From positions 1-64,000 of the forward strand of contig CAMWMK010000003.1 in the NCBI GenBank assembly GCA_947175295.1: a stretch of DNA of 64,000 nucleotides. The letters run 5' to 3'. The DNA comes from an uncultured Porphyromonadaceae bacterium (GTDB taxonomy: Bacteria; Bacteroidota; Bacteroidia; Bacteroidales; Muribaculaceae). A program made the position numbers and the translations under genes. Shown piece after piece: positions 49,095 to 59,792 of this stretch. How positions within the stretch are numbered: position 1 is the first letter of the stretch; each line of letters opens with the position of its first letter. Below the pieces are notes generated by a model that searched no databases, was not told the origin of the DNA, and saw only the letters and a list, made by a program, of their open reading frames with translations.

Positions 49095-49547
49095 ATGGAA
49101 GCTAAAAACATCAACATAAAAAACCGTCGGGCAACGTTTGACTACGAAATCGGAGACACCTACACCGCAGGAATGGTGCTGACAGGCACCGAGATCAAGT
49201 CTATACGTGCCGGAAAGGCATCTCTCACCGACTCCTACTGTATGATAGACCGCGGTGAAGTCTGGGTGAAAGGAATGAATATATCCGAGTATTTCTACGG
49301 CAGCTACAACAACCATGCGGCCCGCCGCGACCGAAAGCTACTGCTCTCAAAGAAAGAAATAGCCAAGATAGAGAAGGCCATATCCGATCCGGGCTACACA
49401 TTGATTCCGCTCCGGATCTTCATCAACGACCGAGGCTACGCCAAACTTGTGGTGGGAGTGGCACGAGGCAAGAAGCAGTATGACAAGCGCCAGGCCATAA
49501 AGGAACGTGAAGACAAGAGAATCCTAGACCGTATGATGAAGAAATAA
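49095..49547 (+). CDS. smpB: SsrA-binding protein SmpB
   Basis: [42 protein letters not shown]...[14 protein letters not shown]-type C-terminus. Confidence 0.97.
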   Translation: MEAKNINIKNRRATFDYEIGDTYTAGMVLTGTEIKSIRAGKASLTDSYCMIDRGEVWVKGMNISEYFYGSYNNHAARRDRKLLLSKKEIAKIEKAISDPGYTLIPLRIFINDRGYAKLVVGVARGKKQYDKRQAIKEREDKRILDRMMKK

Positions 49548-49562
49548 TCAAGCATCGAACAT

Positions 49563-51335
49563 ATGGGCAGACTACTCGAACTTCTCGCTCCCGCAGGCAA
49601 CCCGGACATCGCCATGCAAGCTATCCTTCATGGAGCCGATGCCGTCTACATGGGAGCTTCAAGCCATGGGGCACGCCGCAATGCGGCCAATTCCATCGAC
49701 GACGTCCGTCGTGTGGTGGAATTCGCCCATATCTATAGAGCAAGGGTCTACGTGACGGTCAATACCATCGTCTATGAAAAGGAACTCCGTGAAGTGGAGA
49801 GGCTAATCGACCAACTATATAATATAGGTGTCGACGCAATCATAGTACAAGACATGGGTATACTCCGGATGGACATACCTTCCATCCAGCTTCACGCCAG
49901 CACCCAGTGTGACATCCGCACTCCAGAAAAGGCACTCTTCCTGCAGGAAGCCGGATTTAGCCAGCTGGTACTGCCCCGAGAGCTCTCTCTCGAGGAGATA
50001 CGCCTGATGGCCGATACCGTAAGCGTACCGCTCGAGTCTTTTGTTCATGGCGCTCTGTGCGTAAGCTATTCCGGACGTTGCCACGCAAGCTTCGCCACCT
50101 GCGGACGAAGCGCCAACCGAGGCGAATGCGCCCAGCTCTGCCGCCTGCCCTACACACTGACGGATGCCGGAGGCAGAGTGATATGCCGCGACAAACATCT
50201 CCTTTCTCTTCGCGACCTCAATACCCTTGACATTCTTCCCCGCATGATAGAGGCCGGAGTGTCGAGCTTCAAGATCGAAGGGCGGCTCAAGGAAGCCGCC
50301 TACGTAAAGAACACCGTAGCCGCCTACAGGAATGCCCTTGACGCATTCATCGCCTCTCATCCCGGTCAATTCGCACGCAGCAGCGCAGGCTCCTCCATTG
50401 TGGAGTTCACTCCGCAGCTTGCAAAATCATTCAACCGCGGATTCACCCACTACTTCATAGAGCAACGCCGTCCGCTCGACATCATCTCTCCTGACACACC
50501 TAAATCGCTTGGAGAGGAAATCGACGACGTCGGAAAACTCAACAACGGAGACGGCATAAGTTTCTTCGACTCACATGGGCGCTACGCCGGAGCCATGGTC
50601 AACGGAGTGCAGGGTAAACGCATCATCACGTCAAAACCCGTAGATATACCAAGAGGAGCACGAATCCACCGCACATTCGACCGACTATGGGACAAAGAGA
50701 TGCAACGCGAGACCGCTACACGGAAAATCGGCGTCTCATTCCATCTCGACGAATCCGGGCTCTCCGCTTCCGACGCAAGAGGATGCCGCATCAGGATTCC
50801 GCTTGAGTGTACCCGCGATATAGCCAAACGCCCTCAGGACTACACCCCTATCTTCTCAAAACTCGGCAACACCCCATACCGCCTCGAATCATTCCATTCC
50901 GAACTCGACCCGTCGGTCTTCATCCCCGCCGCACAACTCACCGAACTGCGCCGACGTGCGATCGCCGCGCTCGACGAAGCCAACGCCACTACATATCCTT
51001 TCCTTTACAGAAGGAAGGAGGATAAGGATGCGAAATATATGACCGATTCGCTCGACTACCGAGACAATGTAGCCAACAGCTTGGCGGAAAGATTCTACCG
51101 CGACCATGGAGTGAAGCGCATAGAGCGTGCCCTTGAGGCTTCAAAACGATCCGAGGCCAGCAATGTCAGGCTGATGACCACACGCCATTGCATCCTTCGT
51201 GAGCTCGGAATGTGCAAAAAGGAAAAAGGACTCGGAAAGTATTCCGAGCCCCTGGTGCTTGATTCAGGCAAGGATTCCTTTACTTTGGAATTCAATTGTC
51301 GCGACTGCGAGATGCATCTTCTCAGCCGCCGGTAG
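49563..51335 (+). CDS. U32 family peptidase (collagenase-like)
   Basis: LLELLAPAGNPDIAMQAILHGADAVYMGASSHGARRNAANS...CVSYSGRCHASFATCGRSANRGECAQLCRLPYTL...FKIEGRLKEAAYV. Confidence 0.95.
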   Translation: MGRLLELLAPAGNPDIAMQAILHGADAVYMGASSHGARRNAANSIDDVRRVVEFAHIYRARVYVTVNTIVYEKELREVERLIDQLYNIGVDAIIVQDMGILRMDIPSIQLHASTQCDIRTPEKALFLQEAGFSQLVLPRELSLEEIRLMADTVSVPLESFVHGALCVSYSGRCHASFATCGRSANRGECAQLCRLPYTLTDAGGRVICRDKHLLSLRDLNTLDILPRMIEAGVSSFKIEGRLKEAAYVKNTVAAYRNALDAFIASHPGQFARSSAGSSIVEFTPQLAKSFNRGFTHYFIEQRRPLDIISPDTPKSLGEEIDDVGKLNNGDGISFFDSHGRYAGAMVNGVQGKRIITSKPVDIPRGARIHRTFDRLWDKEMQRETATRKIGVSFHLDESGLSASDARGCRIRIPLECTRDIAKRPQDYTPIFSKLGNTPYRLESFHSELDPSVFIPAAQLTELRRRAIAALDEANATTYPFLYRRKEDKDAKYMTDSLDYRDNVANSLAERFYRDHGVKRIERALEASKRSEASNVRLMTTRHCILRELGMCKKEKGLGKYSEPLVLDSGKDSFTLEFNCRDCEMHLLSRR

Positions 51336-51747
51336 ACTCACCGACATCAGCCGCTCCCGCCTCTGAGACGCTATCGGCCACCGCGAGGGTATCCGCTTCA
51401 GCATCAGGATAGCGCAAGCCGCGAACCCGTCGGTTTCTGACTTTCGCATATTCCTGCATGAGCACGTAGATGGTGTCGTTCTGGCCCTCGGTCAGGAGGA
51501 GATCGGTGTCGGGAGGATAGCTGAAACTTATCTTGTCGAGTTTCTCCTCGAATTCGGAGCATTCCGCGGCCCAATCGGTGCTGTCAGGTGCCGTCTCCAG
51601 CCGGGATGTATACGCTTTGGTAAGCTCGCATATCCGGGCATACATCTCTTCCGCCTGAGTGCGGTCGTCGGCTTTTCCCTCTCCCTTGCATCCGGCCGAG
51701 AGAAGACACGTAGCCGCCATAACGGCTGTCAATACCCTATTATTCAT
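51322..51747 (-). CDS. Putative lipoprotein of unknown function
   Basis: MNNRVLTAVMAATCLLSAGCKGEGKADD... lipobox LSAGC; 14-bp tail-to-tail overlap with the U32 gene. Confidence 0.65.
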   Translation of the reverse strand: MNNRVLTAVMAATCLLSAGCKGEGKADDRTQAEEMYARICELTKAYTSRLETAPDSTDWAAECSEFEEKLDKISFSYPPDTDLLLTEGQNDTIYVLMQEYAKVRNRRVRGLRYPDAEADTLAVADSVSEAGAADVGESTGG

Positions 51748-54563
51748 TTTTCATCAAGTTTTGACATTAGATATTTTCCGGTGTAAGACTGCCCGCATGC
51801 AGCCACTTCCTCAGGAGTGCCGGCTATCACGAGATTTCCGCCGGCGTCCCCACCCTCGGGCCCTATGTCGATAACCCAGTCGGCACTTTTGATGACATCC
51901 ATATTGTGCTCGATGATAATTACAGTATGGCCTGCTTCAATGAGCCTGTTGAGCGACTTTAGCAGCGTCGATATGTCGTGGAAATGAAGGCCGGTGGTAG
52001 GCTCGTCGAAAATGAACATGGTGCGTGGCTGCTTTTCCTGCGAGATGAAGTAGGCAAGCTTCACACGCTGGCTTTCTCCGCCCGAGAGCGATGAACTGCT
52101 CTGTCCGAGCTTGACATAGCCGAGTCCAACCTCCTGAAGCGGAAGGAGTTTCCTGATGATCTTCTTCACTTGAGTGTCTTTGCTGTCTTCCTGAAGAAAA
52201 GCAATGCATTCGTCTACGGTCATCTCCAGGAAGTCAAAGATATTCCGGCCCCTGTATTCCACATCAAGCACATCCTGCTTGAAGCGCTTTCCGTGGCATT
52301 CCTCACATTCCACTGTGATATCGGCCATGAACTGCATCGGTATGGTAATTGTGCCCTCTCCCTTACATTCCTCGCAACGCCCCCCCTCGGCATTGAAGGA
52401 AAAGAATCCGGGGGTGAATCCCATCTGCTTTGCAAGGGGCTGCTCGGCGAAAAGCTTTCGTATCTCGTCGAATGCCTTAAGGTATGTGGCGGGGTTTGAC
52501 CGCGAGGAAGTGCCTATCGGATTCTGGTCAACGAATTCAATGGCGCCAACCGACGCCACATCCCCGCCGATCTTCTTATGTGCTCCGGGGGTATCGCATG
52601 GATCGCCGAGAAGCCTTACCATCGCCTTGTAGAGAATTTCCCTTACAAGAGTGGATTTTCCACTTCCGCTGACACCGGTGACCACCGACATCACGCCAAG
52701 CGGAAACTTCACGTCGATTCCTTTGAGGTTGTTTTCGCGCGCTCCGACCACTTCCACATATTTTTTCCACGGGCGCCTGAGGTCAGGCACCGGTATACGG
52801 CGTCGGCCGGTAAGATAGTCGAGAGTATACGAGTCTCCAGAACAATCCTTTTCCAAAGCCTCCTTCAAATTGCCTTGATACACCACTGTGCCACCGTTGG
52901 AACCTGCATCCTTACCTATGTCCACGATTTCGTCGGCCGCGAGCATTATGTCTTCGTCATGCTCCACCACCACTACCGTATTGCCGATCTTCTGAAGGTT
53001 TCGAAGCACTCCGACAAGGCGCTCGGTATCGCGCGAATGCAGCCCGATCGAGGGTTCGTCGAGGATATAAAGCGATCCCACCAACGAACTTCCAAGCGAT
53101 GTGGCAAGGTTGATACGCTGGCTTTCGCCTCCAGACAGGGACGAGGAAAGGCGATCGAGCGTCAGATAGCCGAGCCCTACCTTATCCATGAAGTCAAGAC
53201 GGCTTCGTATCTCAGTCAGCAATCGCTTCGCTATGGAATAGTCCGTATCGGAAAGGCGCAGTTCGTCAAACCATGCCTTAAGCTTCGAGATGGGCATCCT
53301 TACGAGTTCAGTAATACTCTTGCCTCCAACTTTCACATATTCAGCATCGGGACGAAGGCGACTGCCATGGCAGTCAGGACAAGCAGTCTTCCCGCGGTAG
53401 CGGGCCTTCATCACCCTATACTGTATCTTATACTGGTTTTCATCCACCCATTTGAAGAATCCATCGATTCCTTCCCACTTTCCCTTGCCATGCCACAGGA
53501 TATCCTTTTCCTCCTGCGTAAGTTCCATATAAGGTTTATGTATCGGGAAACCTATGGATGGAGCAAGCTTTATGAGCCAGTTTTTCCATTCGCTCATCTT
53601 CTCACCCCGAAAGCACACCACGGCGTCCTGAAAAACAGATAGCGTCTTGTCGGGCACCACAAGATCCTCACTGATGCCGAGTATCTTTCCGAATCCCTCG
53701 CATGTAGGGCATGCGCCGTAGGGATTGTTGAAGTTAAACATAAGGTCTGTCGGTTCACGGAATTCAATACCGTCAGCCGAGAACTGACGCGAATATTCCT
53801 TTTCCCTTACTCCGTCTTCTCCCCATATCTTAACTATGCATTTGTCGCGGCCTTCAAAGTAGGCCGTCTCCAGAGAGTCGGTCAGGCGCGCCACCTCATC
53901 TTTCTCGCCGCTTACGGCAAGACGGTCGATAAGCAGACGGTAGCCACATGCCTCTTCTTCGCTCAGTGTCCCCTCCTTAATCTGATCAAGGATTTCCGTT
54001 ATGCTGAAGAAGCCGCCATCTTTCTCAAGTCGGGAGTAACCCTGCTTGAGATAGATGTCGAGCTGCATAGGGAGGCTTCGTCCCTCCGGAACATTAGGCT
54101 GGATCAGCACAGCAAGACGCGTGCCTTCCGGAAGGGAAAGCACCTGCCCTACCATCTCCTCTATCGTCTCACGCTTCACTTCCTCTCCGCTGACGGGAGA
54201 ATAAGTATGGCCGGCGCGTGCGAAGAGCATGCGCAAATAGTCGTAGATTTCAGTAGATGTGCCCACTGTGCTTCGCGGGTTGCGCGTGTTGACTTTCTGC
54301 TCTATGGCGATTGCCGGAGGCAGGCCCTTTATATAGTCGCATTCCGGCTTCGCCATACGTCCGAGAAACTGGCGCGTGTAGGCCGACAGGCTCTCCACAT
54401 AACGACGCTGACCCTCTGCATAAAGGGTATCAAACGCCAACGACGACTTTCCGCTGCCGCTGACTCCCGTCATCACTATGAATTCACCTATCGGAAGACT
54501 CAGGTCAATATTCTTGAGATTATTGACCCTCGCTCCTTTTATTTCAATTTGTCGTTTGCTCAT
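51744..54563 (-). CDS. uvrA: Excinuclease ABC subunit A
   Basis: KGARVNNLKNIDLSLPIGEFIVMTGVSGSGKSSLAFDTLYAEGQRRYVESLSAYTRQFLG; complete tandem ABC architecture. Confidence 0.97.
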   Translation of the reverse strand: MSKRQIEIKGARVNNLKNIDLSLPIGEFIVMTGVSGSGKSSLAFDTLYAEGQRRYVESLSAYTRQFLGRMAKPECDYIKGLPPAIAIEQKVNTRNPRSTVGTSTEIYDYLRMLFARAGHTYSPVSGEEVKRETIEEMVGQVLSLPEGTRLAVLIQPNVPEGRSLPMQLDIYLKQGYSRLEKDGGFFSITEILDQIKEGTLSEEEACGYRLLIDRLAVSGEKDEVARLTDSLETAYFEGRDKCIVKIWGEDGVREKEYSRQFSADGIEFREPTDLMFNFNNPYGACPTCEGFGKILGISEDLVVPDKTLSVFQDAVVCFRGEKMSEWKNWLIKLAPSIGFPIHKPYMELTQEEKDILWHGKGKWEGIDGFFKWVDENQYKIQYRVMKARYRGKTACPDCHGSRLRPDAEYVKVGGKSITELVRMPISKLKAWFDELRLSDTDYSIAKRLLTEIRSRLDFMDKVGLGYLTLDRLSSSLSGGESQRINLATSLGSSLVGSLYILDEPSIGLHSRDTERLVGVLRNLQKIGNTVVVVEHDEDIMLAADEIVDIGKDAGSNGGTVVYQGNLKEALEKDCSGDSYTLDYLTGRRRIPVPDLRRPWKKYVEVVGARENNLKGIDVKFPLGVMSVVTGVSGSGKSTLVREILYKAMVRLLGDPCDTPGAHKKIGGDVASVGAIEFVDQNPIGTSSRSNPATYLKAFDEIRKLFAEQPLAKQMGFTPGFFSFNAEGGRCEECKGEGTITIPMQFMADITVECEECHGKRFKQDVLDVEYRGRNIFDFLEMTVDECIAFLQEDSKDTQVKKIIRKLLPLQEVGLGYVKLGQSSSSLSGGESQRVKLAYFISQEKQPRTMFIFDEPTTGLHFHDISTLLKSLNRLIEAGHTVIIIEHNMDVIKSADWVIDIGPEGGDAGGNLVIAGTPEEVAACGQSYTGKYLMSKLDEK

Positions 54564-54632
54564 AACAATAATCTACAGCAAATACCGCGCCAAACACAGG
54601 CGCGGTATCCGCTGTTTCAGTTTTTTTAAGGA

Positions 54633-55067
54633 TCAGTCGTCCGATTCCTCATCGTCGTCATCGTCTTCCCAATCGAGAAAATACGTATCGGCGTAGGTAT
54701 CCTCCTTGAAGCGCGACATTTCGCGACTGTCTCTCTTCGTGGGCCTTCCAAGACCTTTCCTGCGGTCGACGAATCCGGATATCTTTGTCATCTCCAGAAG
54801 ATCGTATTGGCTCTGAGGAGTGATGTTTTCAAGATAATCAGGCACGAGCTTGGCCCCAAGCCGATTCTGGGTGGTAGCCTTCACGCGAAAGGTATACGTG
54901 ATCGGCGGCTTGCGCACTTCCACCACATCGCCTTCCTTTATGGTGCGCGATGGCTTCACCGGGGCACCCCCCATCATCACGCGTCCTTTCTTACATGCAT
55001 CCGTAGCTATGGTGCGGGTCTTGAAGACACGCATAGCCCACAGCCATTTGTCAATTCTTACTTCCAT
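54633..55067 (-). CDS. S4-domain RNA-binding protein (Hsp15-like)
   Basis: VRIDKWLWAMRVFKTRTIATDACKKGRVMMGGAPVKPSRTIKEGDVVEVRK. Confidence 0.92.
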   Translation of the reverse strand: MEVRIDKWLWAMRVFKTRTIATDACKKGRVMMGGAPVKPSRTIKEGDVVEVRKPPITYTFRVKATTQNRLGAKLVPDYLENITPQSQYDLLEMTKISGFVDRRKGLGRPTKRDSREMSRFKEDTYADTYFLDWEDDDDDEESDD

Positions 55068-55090
55068 CTTCAGTGGAGTTGTTTTAAAAT

Positions 55091-56074
55091 TCAGTCTTCA
55101 ATCGGAGAACTCTTCTTCAAGAGCATCACCTGCTTACCATTGCTACCGATAAATTCAATCTCATCGGAACTTATCTTCTTGGCTGTCACGGCCTCTTCCA
55201 GAGCCACCATCATGCGGGTCTCCCATCCGGAGTCGGGACATGCCATGCGTGTCATCCCTATCTTGGAGAATGATATGGAATTGGCGGCGTCCATGTCTGT
55301 CTCAAGTTCACCGTTGATGATGTTGCAGCCCGTATTGCCGTGCATACGCTTTTCATCCACATCGAGGGCTATCTTCATTCCCTCCAGATTTACGGGCTCT
55401 CCATCTATAGCCACCACGGCCCAGGTGCCGTCAAGGAAATGGAAGTCGCGGTGCATCAGCTCCATGACCTGCTTGCCGCCGGCATCGAAGAACTTCAGTA
55501 TGCTTTCATTGTCGGCACCAGCCTGCATCGTATAGCTTACTGCAAGGCCAAGCGCCTCTCCGATTTCCGCATCCGTGATGTTGTTCATGCCACACATCAT
55601 CATGGTAGTAGCGAGGTTGCTGAAGGATATCGTGCCGGCCGCTCCATCGGATTGATACTGACCGTTGATGATGTTGCATCCGTTGTTGCCATAGATACGG
55701 CTTTCCGCCGGAACGAATTTGATGAAGGGAGGGGTCTCACCTACCGCTTTCTTGCCGAGTACCGTCTCTATAGCCCAATCGCCCGCAAGAGTACCACCTA
55801 CCTGACTGTCGGCTATCTGCTGCAGTTTACCGTCTACTTTGGCCATTGCCTTCTCAGCCTCAGCCTTAGCGGCCTGGGCTCCTTTTTCGGCATCCGCCTT
55901 CGCTGACTTGATGTCGTTGCCTGCGGCTTCCTTCTCCGATTCCACCCATCCCTGCAGCCCTTTGCCGCTTCCTTCCTGACCGGAAGAGGGTTTGAATACG
56001 GAACAGCTCGTGGCGCTCATCGCCAGAGCAAAGCCTAAAGCCGCTATTATCACACTGTTATTTCCTATCTTCAT
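55091..56074 (-). CDS. META (HslJ-like) domain lipoprotein with two META domains
   Basis: Lipobox ATSC; two repeats GNNGCNIINGQYQ... and GNTGCNIINGELE.... Confidence 0.85.
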   Translation of the reverse strand: MKIGNNSVIIAALGFALAMSATSCSVFKPSSGQEGSGKGLQGWVESEKEAAGNDIKSAKADAEKGAQAAKAEAEKAMAKVDGKLQQIADSQVGGTLAGDWAIETVLGKKAVGETPPFIKFVPAESRIYGNNGCNIINGQYQSDGAAGTISFSNLATTMMMCGMNNITDAEIGEALGLAVSYTMQAGADNESILKFFDAGGKQVMELMHRDFHFLDGTWAVVAIDGEPVNLEGMKIALDVDEKRMHGNTGCNIINGELETDMDAANSISFSKIGMTRMACPDSGWETRMMVALEEAVTAKKISSDEIEFIGSNGKQVMLLKKSSPIED

Positions 56075-56238
56075 GATTTTATCTTCTTTAATTGCCTATT
56101 TAGCTCCGCAAGACACTCTGCGGATCCGTCTCTACCTTATAGGCGGACTGGAGGATTTCAGCTAAAATGCAAAATTAATAAAAAATTTCCGAATATCCAA
56201 TCCCCATGCCCCTTACAGCAGCTCGCAATACAAACATA

Positions 56239-57510
56239 CTAATCACCCCAATGCCTACGCAAGGGGAATTTCACCGGACGCATCAGCAGGCGAAGCGAGG
56301 TGGAGTAAGTGCAGTAGTTCCATATCCAGTTGAGGAGGACGGTCACCTTTGTCCTCACTCCCAATATGCTGATAAGATGGATAGCCATCCAGAGAACCCA
56401 TGCGAAAAAGCCCGAGAAGGTCATCTTTCCTATCTGGGCGATTGCCTTGTTGCGGCCTACAGTGGCCATCGTGCCCTTATCCTTATATCTGAAAGGACGC
56501 TTCATCTCGCCCTTGTTGAGATTAAAGGCAAGGTTTTTGGCCTGCTGTATGGCGGGCTGGGCCAGCTGAGGATGTCCGTTGGGATACTCGTCGGTCTGCA
56601 TCATGGCGATATCGCCAAGGGCGAAGAGATCGTCGTGGCCCTTCACTTGGTTGTATTCATCCACCATGATGCGTCCTCCCCGACCTACCATCTCCTGGGG
56701 CAATCCGGGCATCACCTCCCCTTTCACACCTGCCGTCCAAATTAAGGTCTCCCAATATTCCTGATGGCCATCCGCAAACGCCACCATCTTATCCTTGTAT
56801 CCCTTCAAGACAGTGTTAAGGCGTATATCGACAAGCAGTTGCGTAAGATATACGTATGCCTTCTGGCTAAGCTTCGCGTCGAAGGCGGAAAGAAGGCGGT
56901 CGGCGCCTTCCACAAGGGTAATGGTCATGTCTTCCGGATCAAGTTCAGGATATTCCCTCGGAAGAACATCCCTCTTCATCTCGCCCAAGGCTCCGGCAAT
57001 CTCCACACCTGCTGGACCGCCGCCGATCACGAGAAAACTCAGAAGCTGTTTCCTTCGCTCCGGGTCTTTCTCTATGCATCCCCTCTCCAGACGGTCGAGG
57101 ATCTCATCGCGAGTATGGCTCGCCTCACCCGACGTCTTGATGCAGAACACATTCTCCTCAAGACCCTCCATCCCGAAAAAATTATTTGTGGAGCCAGCTG
57201 CAATCACGAGTTTATCGTATTTCAATGTCTCGTAGCTTGTAGTCACTGTCTTTGACGCCACATCGATATTCTTGACATGGCCCATATGATAGGCCACATC
57301 TCCTTTTGTCTTCTTGAATTCCCTTCTGAACGGAAACGAAATGCTCGGCACATCGAGTGCCGACGACGCTATCTGATAGAAAAGCGGGGGAAAGGAGTGG
57401 TAGTTGTTGCGATCTATCACCTTGATTGAGAATTTCTTGCGATCAAGGCGTTTCGCAAGATTCATCCCGGCGAAGCCACCCCCTATTATTACTACTGTCT
57501 GTTTTTCCAT
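56239..57510 (-). CDS. ndh: NAD(P)/FAD-dependent oxidoreductase (type II NADH dehydrogenase)
   Basis: TVVIIGGGFAGMNLAKRLDRKKFSIKVIDRNNYHSFPPLFYQIASSAL; VIGGGPAGVEIAGALGEM. Confidence 0.92.
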   Translation of the reverse strand: MEKQTVVIIGGGFAGMNLAKRLDRKKFSIKVIDRNNYHSFPPLFYQIASSALDVPSISFPFRREFKKTKGDVAYHMGHVKNIDVASKTVTTSYETLKYDKLVIAAGSTNNFFGMEGLEENVFCIKTSGEASHTRDEILDRLERGCIEKDPERRKQLLSFLVIGGGPAGVEIAGALGEMKRDVLPREYPELDPEDMTITLVEGADRLLSAFDAKLSQKAYVYLTQLLVDIRLNTVLKGYKDKMVAFADGHQEYWETLIWTAGVKGEVMPGLPQEMVGRGGRIMVDEYNQVKGHDDLFALGDIAMMQTDEYPNGHPQLAQPAIQQAKNLAFNLNKGEMKRPFRYKDKGTMATVGRNKAIAQIGKMTFSGFFAWVLWMAIHLISILGVRTKVTVLLNWIWNYCTYSTSLRLLMRPVKFPLRRHWGD

Positions 57511-57595
57511 AATATCAATCCTGAAATCTTTTATTCAATCCTGAAATCTTTTTTACTTTCTTTCTTATTTTACAACATATCCATAGCTTATCAGG

Positions 57596-57627
57596 TTTGC
57601 AGAATCCAAAAAAAAGTACTAACTTTG
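57596..57627 (+). promoter_or_regulatory. Promoter TTTG-N20-TAACTTTG for the TPR protein; -7 ends 5 nt before the ATG
   Basis: TTTG at 57596-57599, TAACTTTG at 57620-57627, ATG at 57633. Confidence 0.7.
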
Positions 57628-57632
57628 CAGGT

Positions 57633-59639
57633 ATGATACGCTTCGGAAAATACATTTTGCCCCTACTGTGCTTCGGACTACCCGTAGCAGCCAATGCTCA
57701 GATCAATGCAGAGCAGGTCATCACCATCGGAAGAAACGTCCTTTCGATGGACGACTATATGCTTGCCATCCAGTATTTCAACCAGGCGATCAAGGCCAAG
57801 CCTTACCTCGCAGATCCGTATTTCCTTAGAGGGCTTGCGAAAATGAACCTTGACGACTATAAGGGAGCCGAAATCGACTGCACTGAAGCGTTGAAACGCA
57901 ATAAATTCAAGACAGAGGCCTATAAGCTGCGCGGTTTTGCCCGCCAGCAGTTGGGACTCGACTCCCTCGCCATCGAAGACTACGACGAAGGCCTGAAGCA
58001 CGACCCGACCGACAAGTATTTCCTGTTCTATAAAGGAGTGGCTCAGACTTCACTGAAGAAATATGACGATGCCGCCTCGACCATGGGACAGCTGCTGCGT
58101 CTCTATCCACGCTTTGAGGAGGGCTATGCCGCCAGAGCCTCACTCAATCTCCAACGCGCCGACACCGTGGCTGCCCTCGAAGACGTAGAGAAAGCCATCA
58201 AACTCAACCGAGCTCTCATCAACCCCTACCTCATCCGGGCCGACATAGAGAGCAACCGCGGCAACTGGGATGTAGCACTTGCCGATATGGATGAAGCCGT
58301 GAAGCTTTATCCCGATGAACCGGGATTCTACATCAACCGAGCTTATATACGGTATAACACCGACAATTACCTTGGTGCGATGTCTGACTATAACTTCGCG
58401 CTGCAGCTCGACCCGAAGAATATGGCGGCCCTCTTCAACCGCGCCTTACTGAGATTTGAAGTGAAAGACCTCATCAATGCCAAAGAGGATTTCTCTACAG
58501 TGCTTTCACTCAATCCGGAAAACTTCCATGCCCTCTACAACCGAGGACTTGTAGAGCTCGAAAAGGGAGAATACCGGGAAGCCCTCTCCGACTTCCAGAG
58601 CATATCCCGGAGATATCCTAATTTCTATCCGGTCTATTATGCAATCGCAGAGGCTGAACGCAACCTCGGCAACCTTAAAGCAGTGGGAGCAAACGTAAAC
58701 CATGCTGAAAGCCTCGTGCGCAAGTATGTAGCCAATCCCGAAAGTAATCCGCTCGACCGCCCGACCATCGCTGCGGGAACTCCACGCAACGCAAACCGAA
58801 CTCCCGATGGCGAACCGGAGGACGAAAATGAAGTTATGAACCGTTTCAACCAGCTCGTCACCATGCAGGAGATACCCCAGACACAGCTATCCTACAATGA
58901 ACGCATCAAGGGCAGGGTGCAGGACCGCGACGTAATGGCCGAGCCGGAACCACTCTACACTGTGTCGTTCACCCCTCCCGCCAAATCCCTTGGAGGAGTG
59001 ACCAACTATTTCAGAGCGCTCGACGCGTTCAATCACGGACGATACATCACGAAGCAACTCTACCTCACCCCTCTTCAATCCGGCCTTTCCGACGAGGACT
59101 ACAATTCGCTTTTCAAGCAGGCGGAAACCTATACGTCGGTGATCTCAAGCAGCGGCGGCAAGGTCCGGCCGGCCGACCTCCTTGCAAGAGGAGTGACATA
59201 CTCCATGCTTAAAAACTATAGGGCCGCCATCGATGACTTCGACGCGATCATCAAGTCAAACCCGGACTTCACAATTGCTTACATCTGCCGAGGTGTAGCC
59301 AGATACGAGGATGCCCGGATGCAGGAAGACCAACGCCTGGCCATGCAGGGAATAGCGATGGCGGCCGCCGATTTCGATGCCGCCACCAAGCTTGACCAGA
59401 GGCTGATGCACGCTTGGTTTAATAAAGGCTATATACTCTACTCCCAGCGCGACTATTCTCAAGCTGCGGAGTGCTTCACAAAAGCCATCGAACTTGATCC
59501 TGAATTCGGAGCCGCATACTACAACCGCGGCTTGTGCTCACTCTCCTCGGGCAAAAAAAACGAAGCCTTCGCCGATCTTTCCCGTGCCGGAGAACTCGGA
59601 GTGCTCCCAAGCTACAATATCCTGAAGCGTATGAAATAG
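57633..59639 (+). CDS. Tetratricopeptide repeat protein with signal peptide
   Basis: Signal MIRFGKYILPLLCFGLPVAANAQ followed by many TPR units. Confidence 0.92.
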   Translation: MIRFGKYILPLLCFGLPVAANAQINAEQVITIGRNVLSMDDYMLAIQYFNQAIKAKPYLADPYFLRGLAKMNLDDYKGAEIDCTEALKRNKFKTEAYKLRGFARQQLGLDSLAIEDYDEGLKHDPTDKYFLFYKGVAQTSLKKYDDAASTMGQLLRLYPRFEEGYAARASLNLQRADTVAALEDVEKAIKLNRALINPYLIRADIESNRGNWDVALADMDEAVKLYPDEPGFYINRAYIRYNTDNYLGAMSDYNFALQLDPKNMAALFNRALLRFEVKDLINAKEDFSTVLSLNPENFHALYNRGLVELEKGEYREALSDFQSISRRYPNFYPVYYAIAEAERNLGNLKAVGANVNHAESLVRKYVANPESNPLDRPTIAAGTPRNANRTPDGEPEDENEVMNRFNQLVTMQEIPQTQLSYNERIKGRVQDRDVMAEPEPLYTVSFTPPAKSLGGVTNYFRALDAFNHGRYITKQLYLTPLQSGLSDEDYNSLFKQAETYTSVISSSGGKVRPADLLARGVTYSMLKNYRAAIDDFDAIIKSNPDFTIAYICRGVARYEDARMQEDQRLAMQGIAMAAADFDAATKLDQRLMHAWFNKGYILYSQRDYSQAAECFTKAIELDPEFGAAYYNRGLCSLSSGKKNEAFADLSRAGELGVLPSYNILKRMK

Positions 59640-59729
59640 GATAACTGTATAATTTTAGCATATGTAAAGCATACACCCTACAGCCAATATTGTTTTAACA
59701 TATTTTAATAAATAATTTCCATATCTCAT

Positions 59730-59760
59730 TTTGAGGTGTGGATATTTTTATATAACTTTG
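59730..59760 (+). promoter_or_regulatory. Promoter TTTG-N19-TAACTTTG for glnA
   Basis: TTTG 59730-59733, TAACTTTG 59753-59760. Confidence 0.65.
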
Positions 59761-59792
59761 ACGTAGAAAAACTCAAATAAACCTACCCTACC

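Noticed and set aside
52578-53642. 354-aa plus-strand ORF
   Set aside because: Antisense shadow of uvrA.
54633-54690. Run of Asp/Glu codons (gatgatgacgatgagg) looking like a microsatellite
   Set aside because: It encodes an ordinary acidic C-terminal tail of the S4-domain protein.
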